The position numbers and the translations under genes are program-made. This document shows, in pieces, positions 34,594 to 45,146 of a stretch of 64,000 nucleotides of DNA. The DNA is from Fundidesulfovibrio terrae (GTDB lineage Bacteria; Desulfobacterota; Desulfovibrionia; Desulfovibrionales; Desulfovibrionaceae), in assembly GCF_022808915.1 (NCBI RefSeq), contig NZ_JAKZFS010000002.1, forward strand, positions 496,001 through 560,000, written 5' to 3'. Position 1 is the stretch's first letter, and the number at the start of each line of letters is the position of its first letter. The notes beneath the pieces were generated by a model. That model was not told the origin of the DNA, ran no database searches, and saw only the letters and a program-made list of their open reading frames with translations.

Positions 34594-35487
34594 ATGAATG
34601 TCGAAACGTTCATCCAGCACGCGCTCAACAGCCTGACCCTGGGCAGCCTCTACGCGCTCATCGCCATCGGCTACACCATGGTCTACGGCATCCTGCGCCT
34701 GATCAACTTCGCCCACAGCGAGATATTCATGCTGGGCGCCTATTTCGTCTTCTGGGGCTTCACGGTGCTCCACTTGCCCTGGCCCGTGGCCATCGCGGTC
34801 TCCATCGTCTTCACCGCCCTCTTGGGCATCGCAGTGGACCGCGTGGCCTACAAGCCCCTGCGGGACGCGCCACGCATATCCGCGCTCATCAGCGCCATCG
34901 GCGTGTCGTTCTTCCTGCAGAACGTGACTATCGTGTTCTTCCAGGCCATTCCCCGCGCGGTCTACCGCCCCGAATGGATGGAGAGCCCCATCCTCATGGG
35001 CAATGTGCGCGTTCTGCCCATCACGCTTTTCGTGCCCGTGCTCTCGGTGCTCCTGATGCTGGGCCTTCTCTACATCGTCTACCGCACCAAGACCGGCCTT
35101 GGCATGCGGGCCATCAGCAAGGACATCGAGACCAGCTACCTCATGGGCGTGCCGGTCAACCGGGTCATCGCCATCACCTTCGGCATCGGATCGGGCCTGG
35201 CGGCGGCCAGCGGCATCATGTGGGCCCTCAGGTACCCGCAGCTGCAGCCCATCATGGGCGCGATCCCCGGCTTCAAGGCGTTCATCGCGGCGGTGTTCGG
35301 CGGCATCGGCTCCATCCAGGGCGCCGTGGTGGGCGGCATCGTGCTTGGCTTCGTGGAGATCATGACCGTGGCCTTCTTCCCTGACCTGGCGGGCTACCGC
35401 GACGCCTTCGCCTTCGTCATCCTTATCGTGGTCCTGATGTACAAGCCCACGGGCCTGTTCGGCGAAAGAATGGAGGTGAAGGTCTAA
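34594..35487 (+). CDS. livH: ABC permease LivH type (second operon)
   Basis: Inner-membrane permease, 297 aa. Begins VETFIQHALNSLTLGSLYAL and shows AIGYTMVYGILRLINFAHSE, the coupling helix SKDIETSYLMGVPVNRVIAI and FGGIGSIQGAVVGGIVLG. Partner of the LivM directly following. Only about 30 percent of residues look shared with the first LivH by eye, so the two operons are not recent duplicates. Confidence 0.94.
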   Translation: MNVETFIQHALNSLTLGSLYALIAIGYTMVYGILRLINFAHSEIFMLGAYFVFWGFTVLHLPWPVAIAVSIVFTALLGIAVDRVAYKPLRDAPRISALISAIGVSFFLQNVTIVFFQAIPRAVYRPEWMESPILMGNVRVLPITLFVPVLSVLLMLGLLYIVYRTKTGLGMRAISKDIETSYLMGVPVNRVIAITFGIGSGLAAASGIMWALRYPQLQPIMGAIPGFKAFIAAVFGGIGSIQGAVVGGIVLGFVEIMTVAFFPDLAGYRDAFAFVILIVVLMYKPTGLFGERMEVKV

Positions 35488-36522
35488 ATGAGCAAGACAA
35501 CCCTGCTCCTGTTTAACGTCCTGGCCCTTGGGGTCCTGGGGCTCTTCATCTGGTGGGCCGGTGGGTCGCTGGACGGCTACAAGATCCAGATCCTGAACCT
35601 CATCGCCGTCAACATCATCCTGGCCCTGTCCCTGAACCTCATCTACGGCTTCACGGGCATGTTCAGCCTGGGCCACGCCGGGTTCATGTGCATCGGGGCC
35701 TACGTGTGCTCGCTGCTTATCCTCACCCCGGATCAGAAGGACACCCTGTTCATCCTGGGCGGGGCCTTCGACTGGGTCCAGAACGCCCAGGCCCCGTTTT
35801 TGGTGGCGGTAGTGGCGGGCGGCCTTGTGGCGGCCCTGTTCGGGCTTCTCGTCGGCATACCGCTTCTGCGCCTGGGAGACGACTACCTGGGCATCGCCAC
35901 CCTCGGATTCGCCGAGATCGTGCGTATCCTGGCCACCAACTTCACCTCCATCACCAACGGGTCACTGGGCCTCAAGGGCATCCCGGACCACGCCAACCTC
36001 TGGTGGAACTTCGGCTGGTGCGTGGTGACGCTCTACGTCATCGTGCGCCTGCTCAAGTCCAACACCGGCAGCGTGCTCAAGGCCATCCGCGACGACGAGT
36101 ACGCGGCCAAGGCCATGGGCATCGACGTGTTCCGCTACAAGCTGTTGTCCTTCACGGTGGGGTCCTTCTTCGCGGGCATCGGCGGCGCGCTTCTGGCGAG
36201 CCTGCTCACCACCATCGACCCCAAGATGTTCCTGTTCACCCTGACCTTCAACGTGCTCATGATCGTGGTCACGGGCGGGCTCGGGTCCATCACCGGCTCG
36301 GTGCTGGCGGGCATCGGCATCACGGTGCTGCTGGAGTGGCTGCGCGTGGTGGAGAACCCCATCGAGTTCGGCGGGTTCGAGATCGCGGGCATCCCGGGCA
36401 TGCGCATGGTGGTGTTCTCGCTGGCGCTCATCTTCGTGATCCTCTTTAGGCGCGAAGGGCTCATGGGCATGCGCGAGTTTTCCTGGAGCGCGCTGGCCGC
36501 AAAGATGGGGAAGTCCAAATGA
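35488..36522 (+). CDS. livM: ABC permease LivM type (second operon)
   Basis: Inner-membrane permease, 344 aa. Signature blocks: LSLNLIYGFTGMFSLGHAGF, RLGDDYLGIATLGFAEI, KAIRDDEYAAKAMGIDVFRY and VTGGLGSITGSVLAGIGI. The ATG directly abuts the livH stop; GGAGGTGAAGG lies within the 3' end of livH. A hydrophobic loop insertion near 85-110 (LFILGGAFDWVQNAQAPF) precedes the conserved core. Confidence 0.93.
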   Translation: MSKTTLLLFNVLALGVLGLFIWWAGGSLDGYKIQILNLIAVNIILALSLNLIYGFTGMFSLGHAGFMCIGAYVCSLLILTPDQKDTLFILGGAFDWVQNAQAPFLVAVVAGGLVAALFGLLVGIPLLRLGDDYLGIATLGFAEIVRILATNFTSITNGSLGLKGIPDHANLWWNFGWCVVTLYVIVRLLKSNTGSVLKAIRDDEYAAKAMGIDVFRYKLLSFTVGSFFAGIGGALLASLLTTIDPKMFLFTLTFNVLMIVVTGGLGSITGSVLAGIGITVLLEWLRVVENPIEFGGFEIAGIPGMRMVVFSLALIFVILFRREGLMGMREFSWSALAAKMGKSK

Positions 36523-37304
36523 ACAAAGACCACGTCCTCGAAGTGAACGGCCTGACCATGCGTTTCGGTGGCCTCACCGCCGTTTCCCAGTTCAGCGCCA
36601 GCCTGCCCGCCGGGAGCATCACCGGGCTCATCGGCCCCAACGGGGCGGGCAAGACTACCTGCTTCAACATGATCACCGGCTTCTACAAGCCCACTGAAGG
36701 GAGCCTCTCCTTCATGGGCCGCGACATCACGGGGCTGCCCCCGCACATGAACTGCCGCTCCGGCATCGCGCGCACCTTCCAGAACATCCGGCTTTTCGGC
36801 AACGAGACCGTGCTGGAAAACGTGATGATCGGCGGGCACGTGCGCCAGAAGACCAACTGGATGCAGGCCGTGTTCTTCACTCCGGCCTACCTCAAGGAAG
36901 ACCGTGAGATGCGCGCGCGCTCCCTGGAGCTTCTCGACGTGGTGGGACTCAAGCACCTGGCGGGCGAGAAGGCCGCGAGCCTTCCGTACGGAGCCCAGCG
37001 TCGCCTTGAGATCGCCCGCGCCCTGGCCACCAAGCCCGGGCTTCTCCTGCTCGACGAGCCCGCCGCGGGCATGAACCCCCAGGAAACCCAGGACCTCATC
37101 CGCTTCATCCGCGACATCCGCGATCAGTTCGGGCTCACCGTGTTCCTCATCGAGCACGACATGAAGCTGGTCATGGAGATCTGCGAGCACATGTGGGTGC
37201 TGGACTACGGCGTGACCATCGCCGACGGGAACCCCGAGGCCATCAAGTCCAACCCCAAGGTCATCGAGGCGTACCTCGGCGAGGAGGCCCACTGCGATGC
37301 TTAA
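36519..37304 (+). CDS. livG: ABC transporter ATPase LivG type (second operon)
   Basis: Cytoplasmic ATPase, 261 aa. Walker A GPNGAGKTT, the LivG-specific GIARTFQNIRLFGNETVLEN, signature LPYGAQRRLEIARAL, Walker B LLLLDEPAAGMNP and switch FLIEHDM are all visible. The ATG overlaps the livM stop by 4 bp; its own stop overlaps livF by 8 bp. Confidence 0.95.
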   Translation: MNKDHVLEVNGLTMRFGGLTAVSQFSASLPAGSITGLIGPNGAGKTTCFNMITGFYKPTEGSLSFMGRDITGLPPHMNCRSGIARTFQNIRLFGNETVLENVMIGGHVRQKTNWMQAVFFTPAYLKEDREMRARSLELLDVVGLKHLAGEKAASLPYGAQRRLEIARALATKPGLLLLDEPAAGMNPQETQDLIRFIRDIRDQFGLTVFLIEHDMKLVMEICEHMWVLDYGVTIADGNPEAIKSNPKVIEAYLGEEAHCDA

Positions 37305-38001
37305 GATCACGGACCTCCACGTGCACTACGGGGGCATCCACGCCCTGAAGGGCGTCTCCCTGGAAGTGCCCCAGGGCAAGATCGTCACCCTCATCGGGGC
37401 CAACGGCGCGGGCAAGTCGAGCACGCTACGGGCCATCGCCGGGCTCATCAAGAACAAGTCCGGCTCCATCACCTACAACGGCAAGGACATCGGGGCCATG
37501 AACCCGGTGGAGATCGTCAAGTCCGGAGTGGTCATGTCTCCGGAGGGGCGGCGCATCTTCCCCCACCTGTCGGTGTACGAGAACCTCATGCTCGGGGCCT
37601 ACAGCCGCTCCGACAAGGAAGGCATCGAGAAGGACCTGGCCTGGGTGTACGAGCTCTTCCCGCGCATGCGCGAACGCCAGCAGCAGCGGGGCGGCACCCT
37701 TTCCGGCGGTGAGCAGCAGATGCTGGCCGTGGGGCGCGCCCTCATGAGCGCCCCCGAGGTGGTCATGCTCGACGAGCCGAGCCTCGGCCTCGCGCCGCTA
37801 CTGGTGCGCGACGTGTTCGAGATCATCAAGACCATCAACGCCAAGGGCATGACCGTGCTGCTCGTCGAGCAGAACGCCTACGCCGCGCTCAAGGTGGCCC
37901 ACCACGCCTACGTGCTGGAGACCGGCGCCATCGTGCTCCAGGGCTCGGGCGAGGAACTCATCGCGGACAAGCGCGTCTGCGAAGCCTACCTGGGAGGATA
38001 A
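37297..38001 (+). CDS. livF: ABC transporter ATPase LivF type (second operon)
   Basis: Cytoplasmic ATPase, 234 aa. Walker A GANGAGKSS, VVMSPEGRRIFPHLSVYEN, signature LSGGEQQMLAVGRALM, Walker B VVMLDEPSLGLAPLL and the LLVEQNA switch region are classical LivF. Translationally coupled to livG (8-bp overlap) and only 3 bp ahead of aspA, which ties transport to aspartate metabolism in one transcript. Confidence 0.95.
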   Translation: MLKITDLHVHYGGIHALKGVSLEVPQGKIVTLIGANGAGKSSTLRAIAGLIKNKSGSITYNGKDIGAMNPVEIVKSGVVMSPEGRRIFPHLSVYENLMLGAYSRSDKEGIEKDLAWVYELFPRMRERQQQRGGTLSGGEQQMLAVGRALMSAPEVVMLDEPSLGLAPLLVRDVFEIIKTINAKGMTVLLVEQNAYAALKVAHHAYVLETGAIVLQGSGEELIADKRVCEAYLGG

Positions 38002-38004
38002 AGC

Positions 38005-39498
38005 GTGGATACCCTCGCGTTCGTCGCGCCCTCCGGGCCCGTGCGCATGGAGTCCGACTCGCTGGGCGAGATGGCCGTGCCCGCCGGGGCCCTCTACGGC
38101 ATCCAGACCCTGCGCGCGGTGTACAACTTCCCCATCACCGGGGTGCGCATCTCCCATTACCCCGAGTTCGTGAAGGCCCTGGCCGCCATCAAGAAGGCGG
38201 CGGCCATGGCCAACGAGCGCATGGACCTCCTGGACTCCACCAGGGCCAAGGCCATCCGCGAGGCCTGCGATCTCCTTCTGGCGGGCAAGCATCGGGGCCA
38301 TTTCCGCGTTGACGTGATCCAGGGCGGGGCGGGCACCTCGAGCAACATGAACGCCAATGAGGTGATCGCCAACCTGGCCCTGGAAATCCTGGGCCGCAAG
38401 CGCGGCGACTACGCCTTTCTGCACCCCAACAACCACGTCAACCTGTCCCAGTCCACCAACGACGTCTATCCTTCGGCCATCCGCCTGACGCTCATCACCA
38501 TGGGCCAGGCCCTGCACAAGGCCATGGGGCGCCTGAGCGCCGCCTTCGACGCTAAGGCCACTGAGTTCGCCCACGTCATCAAGATCGGGCGCACCCAGAT
38601 GCAGGACGCCGTGCCCATGACCCTGGGCCAGGAGTTCAAGGCATGGGCGGTCATGGTGGAGGAGGACCGGCAGCGCCTGCTGGAGGCCCTGGACCTGGTG
38701 CGCGAGATCAACCTGGGCGGCACGGCCATCGGCACGGGCATCAACGCCCCGCCCGAGTACGCCCCCCTGGTAGTGGCCATCCTTAACCAGGTGAGCGGAC
38801 AGCGCATGGTCCTGGCCGAAAACCTCGTGGAGGCCACCCAGGACGCCGGAGCCTACGTGCAGTTCTCGGGCGTGCTCAAGCGCACGGCGGTCAAGCTCTC
38901 CAAGATCTGCAACGACCTGCGCCTTCTCTCCTCGGGGCCGCGCTGCGGCCTGGGCGAGATACGCCTGCCCAAGATGGCTCCCGGCTCGTCCATCATGCCC
39001 GGCAAGGTCAACCCGGTGATCCCCGAGGTGGTCAACCAGATCGCCTTCCAGGTGATCGGCTCGGACCTCACCGTCACCATGGCCGCCGAGGCAGGACAGC
39101 TGGAGCTCAACGCCATGGAGCCGGTGCTGGCCCACAATCTGTTCAACTCGCTGATGCTTCTGCGTCGCGGGTGCGTGGTGCTGGCCGAGAAGTGCGTCAA
39201 GGGCATCGAGGCCGACGAGGAACAGTGCCGCCGCTACGTGGAGCAGAGCCTTGGCCTGGCCACGGCCCTGTGCCCCCAAGTGGGCTACGACATGGCCGCC
39301 AAGGTTGCCCAGCACGCCGCGCGCACGGGCGCCACGGTGCGGGGCGCGGCCAGGGAGCTGCTGGGCTGGGACGAGGCGCGCCTGGAAGACGTTCTCGATC
39401 CCAGACACATGCTGCGGCCCAGCGAACCCAGGCGTGAATACGTCTGTTTCACCCCCGAGCGCCTGGACGATTGCGAAGGCGTGGACGGCAAGGAATAA
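38005..39498 (+). CDS. aspA: Aspartate ammonia-lyase
   Basis: Fumarase C/aspartase superfamily enzyme, 497 aa, deaminating aspartate to fumarate. Signatures: GGAGTSSNMNANEV, HPNNHVNLSQSTNDVYPSAI, IKIGRTQMQDAVPMTLGQEF, LGGTAIGTG, and the catalytic-loop motif GSSIMPGKVNP. TNDVYPSA and the GTSSNMNANEV form favour aspartase over fumarase C. GTG start at 38005 with GGGAGG upstream; an ATG at 38047 is the alternative. Fumarate produced can serve as electron acceptor. Operon partner of the liv2 transporter and of the asparaginase. Confidence 0.92.
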   Translation: MDTLAFVAPSGPVRMESDSLGEMAVPAGALYGIQTLRAVYNFPITGVRISHYPEFVKALAAIKKAAAMANERMDLLDSTRAKAIREACDLLLAGKHRGHFRVDVIQGGAGTSSNMNANEVIANLALEILGRKRGDYAFLHPNNHVNLSQSTNDVYPSAIRLTLITMGQALHKAMGRLSAAFDAKATEFAHVIKIGRTQMQDAVPMTLGQEFKAWAVMVEEDRQRLLEALDLVREINLGGTAIGTGINAPPEYAPLVVAILNQVSGQRMVLAENLVEATQDAGAYVQFSGVLKRTAVKLSKICNDLRLLSSGPRCGLGEIRLPKMAPGSSIMPGKVNPVIPEVVNQIAFQVIGSDLTVTMAAEAGQLELNAMEPVLAHNLFNSLMLLRRGCVVLAEKCVKGIEADEEQCRRYVEQSLGLATALCPQVGYDMAAKVAQHAARTGATVRGAARELLGWDEARLEDVLDPRHMLRPSEPRREYVCFTPERLDDCEGVDGKE

Positions 39499-39502
39499 GA
39501 CC

Positions 39503-39988
39503 GTGAAGATATCGATCTATACGATGGGCGGAACCATCGACAAAATCTACTTCGACGACCTCTCGGACTACACGGTGGGTTCGCCCCAGGTGGGCGAGAT
39601 CCTCAAAGAGGCCCACGGCGCCTTCGATTTCGAGGTCCACGAGGTGCTGCGCAAGGACAGCCTTCACCTGACCGACGAGGACCGGGCCATGCTGCGCGCC
39701 CGCATCGAGGCCGACCCCTGCCCGTTCATCCTGGTCACCCACGGCACCGACACCATGGCCGACACCGCCAAGGCCCTGATGGGCCTGCCGGGCAAGACCA
39801 TCGTGTTCACCGGGGCGCTCAGCCCGGCCCGCTTCAAGGGCTCGGACGCCGGGTTCAACGTGGGCTGCGCCGTGGGCGCGGTGCAGTCGCTTGCGTCCGG
39901 CGTGTACATCTGCATGAACGGGGTGGTGTTCGAGGCGGGCAAGGTCCGCAAGAATCGCGACGCCGGACGCTTCGAGACCGTGGAGTAG
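39503..39988 (+). CDS. Single-domain asparaginase-like protein
   Basis: 161 aa, corresponding only to the N-terminal domain of L-asparaginase (full enzymes are about 330 aa). Visible active-site regions: YTMGGTIDKIYFDD (nucleophile Thr in GGT) and the THGTDTMADTAKAL block (Thr-Asp pair), then VFTGALSPARFKGSDAGFN. The C-terminal domain is absent; the frame ends at a TAG and the following 270 bp hold repeats, so it is not a simple frameshift. GTG start 39503, 4 bp after aspA. It may supply aspartate to AspA from asparagine, but activity of the short form is uncertain. Confidence 0.78.
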   Translation: MKISIYTMGGTIDKIYFDDLSDYTVGSPQVGEILKEAHGAFDFEVHEVLRKDSLHLTDEDRAMLRARIEADPCPFILVTHGTDTMADTAKALMGLPGKTIVFTGALSPARFKGSDAGFNVGCAVGAVQSLASGVYICMNGVVFEAGKVRKNRDAGRFETVE

Positions 39989-40005
39989 GGCGCAGGCCGG
40001 GCAGG

Positions 40006-40066
40006 AGGAAACCTCCGGCGGCCAAAGGGCTTCGCCCTCTGGACACCCTTTCGGCTTCGCGGAGGC
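40006..40066 (-). repeat. Family A intergenic repeat, copy 5
   Basis: GGAAACCTCCGGCGGCCAAAG, then GGCTTCGCCCTCTGGACACC and the GCTTCGCGGAGGC tail. Points away from copy 6 at 40184, so copies 5 and 6 form an inverted pair around about 120 bp. Confidence 0.65.
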
Positions 40067-40183
40067 GCGGTCCTTTCGCGCCCGGGCTCGGCATTGCCAA
40101 TACGGCGAAAGTAGTTCACATCACTGCCGCGTGCGTCCAGGCCCCGACCATCCACGGGGTGGCGCTTCAATCAAAACAGAATA

Positions 40184-40231
40184 GGGGATTCCAAAGGGAC
40201 GAAGTCCCTTTGGCCGCCGGAGGCTTCTTTC
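40184..40231 (+). repeat. Family A intergenic repeat, copy 6
   Basis: GGATTCCAAAGGGAC-GAA-GTCCCTTTGG followed by CCGCCGGAGGCTTCTTT: an intact core with a perfect CCAAAGGGAC/GTCCCTTTGG stem and a 3-nt loop, just ahead of the epimerase gene. Confidence 0.75.
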
Positions 40232-40270
40232 CACCGAGCCCTCCGGCTTAAGCCCAAGGAGGCTCTTCCC

Positions 40271-41296
40271 GTGTACGAACAGGCAGCATCGTCCCTTCAG
40301 TCTTCTTCCTGCAAATGGGTCGTGACCGGCGCGGCCGGATTCATCGGCTCCAACCTGGTGGAACGCCTGCTCTCCCTCGGCCAGACGGTCACCGCCCTGG
40401 ACAGCTTCGCCACCGGTCACCGCTCCAACCTGGAGTCCGTGCGCGCGTCCGTGGGCGAGGACGCCTGGAAGCGCTTCACCTTCATCGAGGGCGACATCCA
40501 GGATCCGGCCGCCTGCCGCGACGCCTGCGCCGGAGCGGACTACGTGCTGCACCAGGCGGCGCTTGGCAGCGTGCCGCGCTCCCTGGCCGATCCGGTCACC
40601 ACCAATGCGGTCAACGTGGGCGGTTTCGTGACCATGCTCACCGCGGCCAAGGGCGCCGGGGTGAAGCGTTTCGTGTACGCCTCCTCCAGTTCGGTCTACG
40701 GCGACCATCCGGCCCTGCCCAAGGTCGAAGACACCATCGGCAACCAACTCTCCCCCTACGCAGTGTCCAAGAACGCCAACGAGCTCTACGCCCGCGTGTT
40801 CGCCGCCTGCTACAAGCTGGAGGTGGCGGGACTGCGCTACTTCAACATCTTCGGCCCCCGCCAGGACCCCAACGGGGCCTACGCGGCGGTCATCCCCAAG
40901 TGGTTCGCCTCGCTTCTGAACGGCGAGCCGGTGTTCATCAACGGCGACGGCGAGACCAGCCGCGACTTCTGCTTCGTGGAGAACGCCGTGCGGGCCAACC
41001 TGCTGGCCGCGCTCTCGCAGCATCCCGAAGCGTCCGGCAAGGCGTACAACGTGGCCTGCGGGCAGCGCACCACCTTGAATGAGCTCTACGGCTTCATCCG
41101 CGACCTGGTGGCCAGGCGCAGGCCCGAGGCCGCCAAGGCCCAGCCGACCTACCGCGAGGAGCGCCCTGGCGACGTGCGGCACTCCCTGGCGAACATCTCG
41201 CGCGCCGAGACGCTGCTCGGCTACAAGCCGGCGGTCATGATCGGCGAGGGGCTCGAGCGGGCGGCTGACTGGTATTTCGCCACGGCCGCCAAGTAA
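40271..41296 (+). CDS. UDP-N-acetylglucosamine 4-epimerase (WbpP/TviC type)
   Basis: Short-chain dehydrogenase/reductase sugar epimerase, 341 aa. NAD motif GAAGFIGSN, catalytic Ser/Tyr-Lys in [19 protein letters not shown] and [15 protein letters not shown], and family blocks [54 protein letters not shown]. These agree with Pseudomonas WbpP and Salmonella TviC, which interconvert UDP-GlcNAc and UDP-GalNAc (and their uronic forms) for surface polysaccharide. GTG start 40271 with AAGGAGG upstream. It stands alone, bounded by repeats and a terminator. Confidence 0.87.
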   Translation: MYEQAASSLQSSSCKWVVTGAAGFIGSNLVERLLSLGQTVTALDSFATGHRSNLESVRASVGEDAWKRFTFIEGDIQDPAACRDACAGADYVLHQAALGSVPRSLADPVTTNAVNVGGFVTMLTAAKGAGVKRFVYASSSSVYGDHPALPKVEDTIGNQLSPYAVSKNANELYARVFAACYKLEVAGLRYFNIFGPRQDPNGAYAAVIPKWFASLLNGEPVFINGDGETSRDFCFVENAVRANLLAALSQHPEASGKAYNVACGQRTTLNELYGFIRDLVARRRPEAAKAQPTYREERPGDVRHSLANISRAETLLGYKPAVMIGEGLERAADWYFATAAK

Positions 41297-41376
41297 AGTT
41301 GGGGGCGTGGGCGGGGGCTTCCCGCCTCGACCGTGTTTCGTTGCCCGGACCGAACGTCCGGGCGTGCGTCATGATG

Positions 41377-41411
41377 GGGCGGCGGAGGAATCCGCCGCCC
41401 TTCATGCTTTT
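41377..41411 (+). terminator. Intrinsic terminator after the epimerase gene
   Basis: GGGCGGCGGA-GGAA-TCCGCCGCCC followed by TTCATGCTTTT. A smaller hairpin (CCCGGAC...GTCCGGG, 41344-41362) precedes it. Ends the monocistronic epimerase transcript. Confidence 0.7.
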
Positions 41412-41423
41412 CCGCGACCGAGA

Positions 41424-41437
41424 GATAAAATTTTATC
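41424..41437. promoter_or_regulatory. Perfect 14-bp palindrome GATAAAATTTTATC upstream of katG
   Basis: A perfect AT palindrome in an otherwise GC-rich 330-bp gap, about 190 bp upstream of the catalase-fragment start. Its form resembles Fur/PerR-type operators, which would suit a peroxide-defence operon, but the motif is not a full PerR box. The rest of 41412-41629 holds only a TAAAAT -10-like hexamer (41569-41574) without a clear -35. Confidence 0.35.
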
Positions 41438-41629
41438 CATCTTTCTTCCGTATTCTCCCCCAAAAATCGCAGCATCCCGAAAACCCCCATCTTTTCGGCG
41501 TCCTGGCCGACTCGTTCTCGATCGGGCCCATAGTTCTCCTCCTGCGCATGTTCGTGTATAGGCTGCGGTAAAATCCTTGCCGGCCGGGCGCTTTTCCGTT
41601 CGGCCCGGTCAGGAACAGAGGGGGCGACC

Positions 41630-44003
<2,374 letters not shown>

Positions 44004-44084
44004 ACGCACGGGTGGCGAAGGAGGCATTCAGTCTTGGGTTTGCCGTGAAGATCGTGTATTGGATTCAGGAATCCGAAACCTCGT

Positions 44085-44114
44085 GCCCCACGCGCCTTCC
44101 CGGGCGCGTGGGGC
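44085..44114 (+). other. Stem-loop between katG and bfr
   Basis: GCCCCACGCGCC and GGCGCGTGGGGC form a 12-bp perfect stem with a 6-nt loop. No T-run follows, so read-through into the ferritin gene, or processing that separates the two messages, is likely. Confidence 0.5.
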
Positions 44115-44143
44115 CCTGAAATGAAGCAACAAGGAGAACGACG

Positions 44144-44677
44144 ATGCCGGACAAGGAAGCGCGTAAGCAGAAGGTGATCGAGGCGCTGAACACCGCCAGG
44201 GGAATGGAGCTCTTCGCCATCAGCCAGTACATGAACCAGCACTACAACCTGGACAACAAGGACTATGGCGAGCTGGCCAAGAACATGAAGCTCATCGCCA
44301 TCGACGAGATGCGCCACGCCGAAATGTTCGCCGACCGCATCAAGGAGCTGGGCGGCGAACCCACCACCACCCTGGTGGGCACGGTGGTGAAGGGCCAGGA
44401 CGTCCGGGCCGTCTTCCCCTATGACAGCGCTGTGGAAGACGACACCATCGACAAGTACAACCAGTTCCTGGGCATGTGCCGCGAAATGGGCGACAACATC
44501 AGCGCGAAGCTCCTTGAGACAATCATTGATGAAGAGCAGGCGCACTTCAATCATTTCGACAACGTGGACGAACACATCAAAACTCTCGGCGACACGTACC
44601 TCTCCAAGATCGCCGGGACTCCGTCCAGCACGGGCGGCTTCTCCAAGGGCTTTGCCCTCGGCGGCGGAGCGGCCTAG
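44144..44677 (+). CDS. bfr: Bacterioferritin
   Basis: Haem-containing ferritin that oxidises and stores iron as a 24-mer shell, 177 aa. All ferroxidase ligands are present: Glu22, Glu55, His58, Glu98, Glu131, His134, and the haem-ligand Met56 (DEMRHAE). It closely follows the D. desulfuricans Bfr, known for its Fe-coproporphyrin III cofactor, including IAIDEMRHAE, RIKELGGEPTT and the C-terminal AKIAGTPSSTG-like tail. ATG at 44144 with AAGGAGA upstream. Probably co-expressed with katG to keep Fe(II) away from peroxide. Confidence 0.95.
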   Translation: MPDKEARKQKVIEALNTARGMELFAISQYMNQHYNLDNKDYGELAKNMKLIAIDEMRHAEMFADRIKELGGEPTTTLVGTVVKGQDVRAVFPYDSAVEDDTIDKYNQFLGMCREMGDNISAKLLETIIDEEQAHFNHFDNVDEHIKTLGDTYLSKIAGTPSSTGGFSKGFALGGGAA

Positions 44678-44686
44678 CCTGTTCAC

Positions 44687-44724
44687 GCCTCCCCCGGCCG
44701 GGATGGTTTCCGGCCGGGGGAGGC
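44687..44724. terminator. Strong stem-loop after bfr
   Basis: GCCTCCCCCGGCCGG and CCGGCCGGGGGAGGC, a perfect 15-bp stem with an 8-nt loop, begins 10 bp past the bfr stop. No T-run, but the stem is among the strongest in the window and probably ends the katG-bfr message. Confidence 0.6.
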
Positions 44725-45146
44725 CTCAAGCGGCGCTCCGATCCATGGCGAATCGCGGCCCTTGCCCTGGCCGTGGCTTGTCCGGACGGCATGCTGGCGA
44801 CCTCCTCGCCGTCTTCCATCCTCGAAAGCGTGTGCCGGTAAACCGGTTCACAGATGCGCAGGAAGTTCCTTCTGGCGATTGTCAGGATGCGGCAAATGCC
44901 GTATTGATCCAGCCCGGAAGTGATTCCGGGATCAAGATGTTCCATGCCCGGGGGGGTTATCCCAACACGAGGCGGTTGCCTGATGCGGCGTGGTTTTATC
45001 CTGGGCGGGTTGTCCCCCTCCGAGACCGTGCAGGCTCAGTGTGGCACGTTCGGCCTGGACCGGTGCGGTGATGCGGTCCCGGACCACTTCAGCGTCACCA
45101 TCCGCAACGGCCGTTTCAAGACCGTACTCAACTCGTCGGATTCACA
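44725..45146. other. Non-coding stretch with small tandem hairpins upstream of the kinase gene
   Basis: About 420 bp without a convincing gene. It contains CGGCAAATGCCG (44890-44901) and CCCGGAAGTGATTCCGGG (44913-44930) in tandem, a possible structured leader or small RNA. A perfect TGGCACG (45042-45048) lacks the matching -12 GC and is not called a sigma-54 promoter. Confidence 0.35.

Noticed and set aside
39989-40270. Missing C-terminal asparaginase domain by frameshift
   Set aside because: The region after the stop holds family A repeats and no asparaginase-like sequence in any frame.
45042-45048. Perfect TGGCACG as a sigma-54 -24 box before the histidine kinase gene
   Set aside because: The position 10 nt after GG is CT, not GC, and no TTGC-like -12 element is present.
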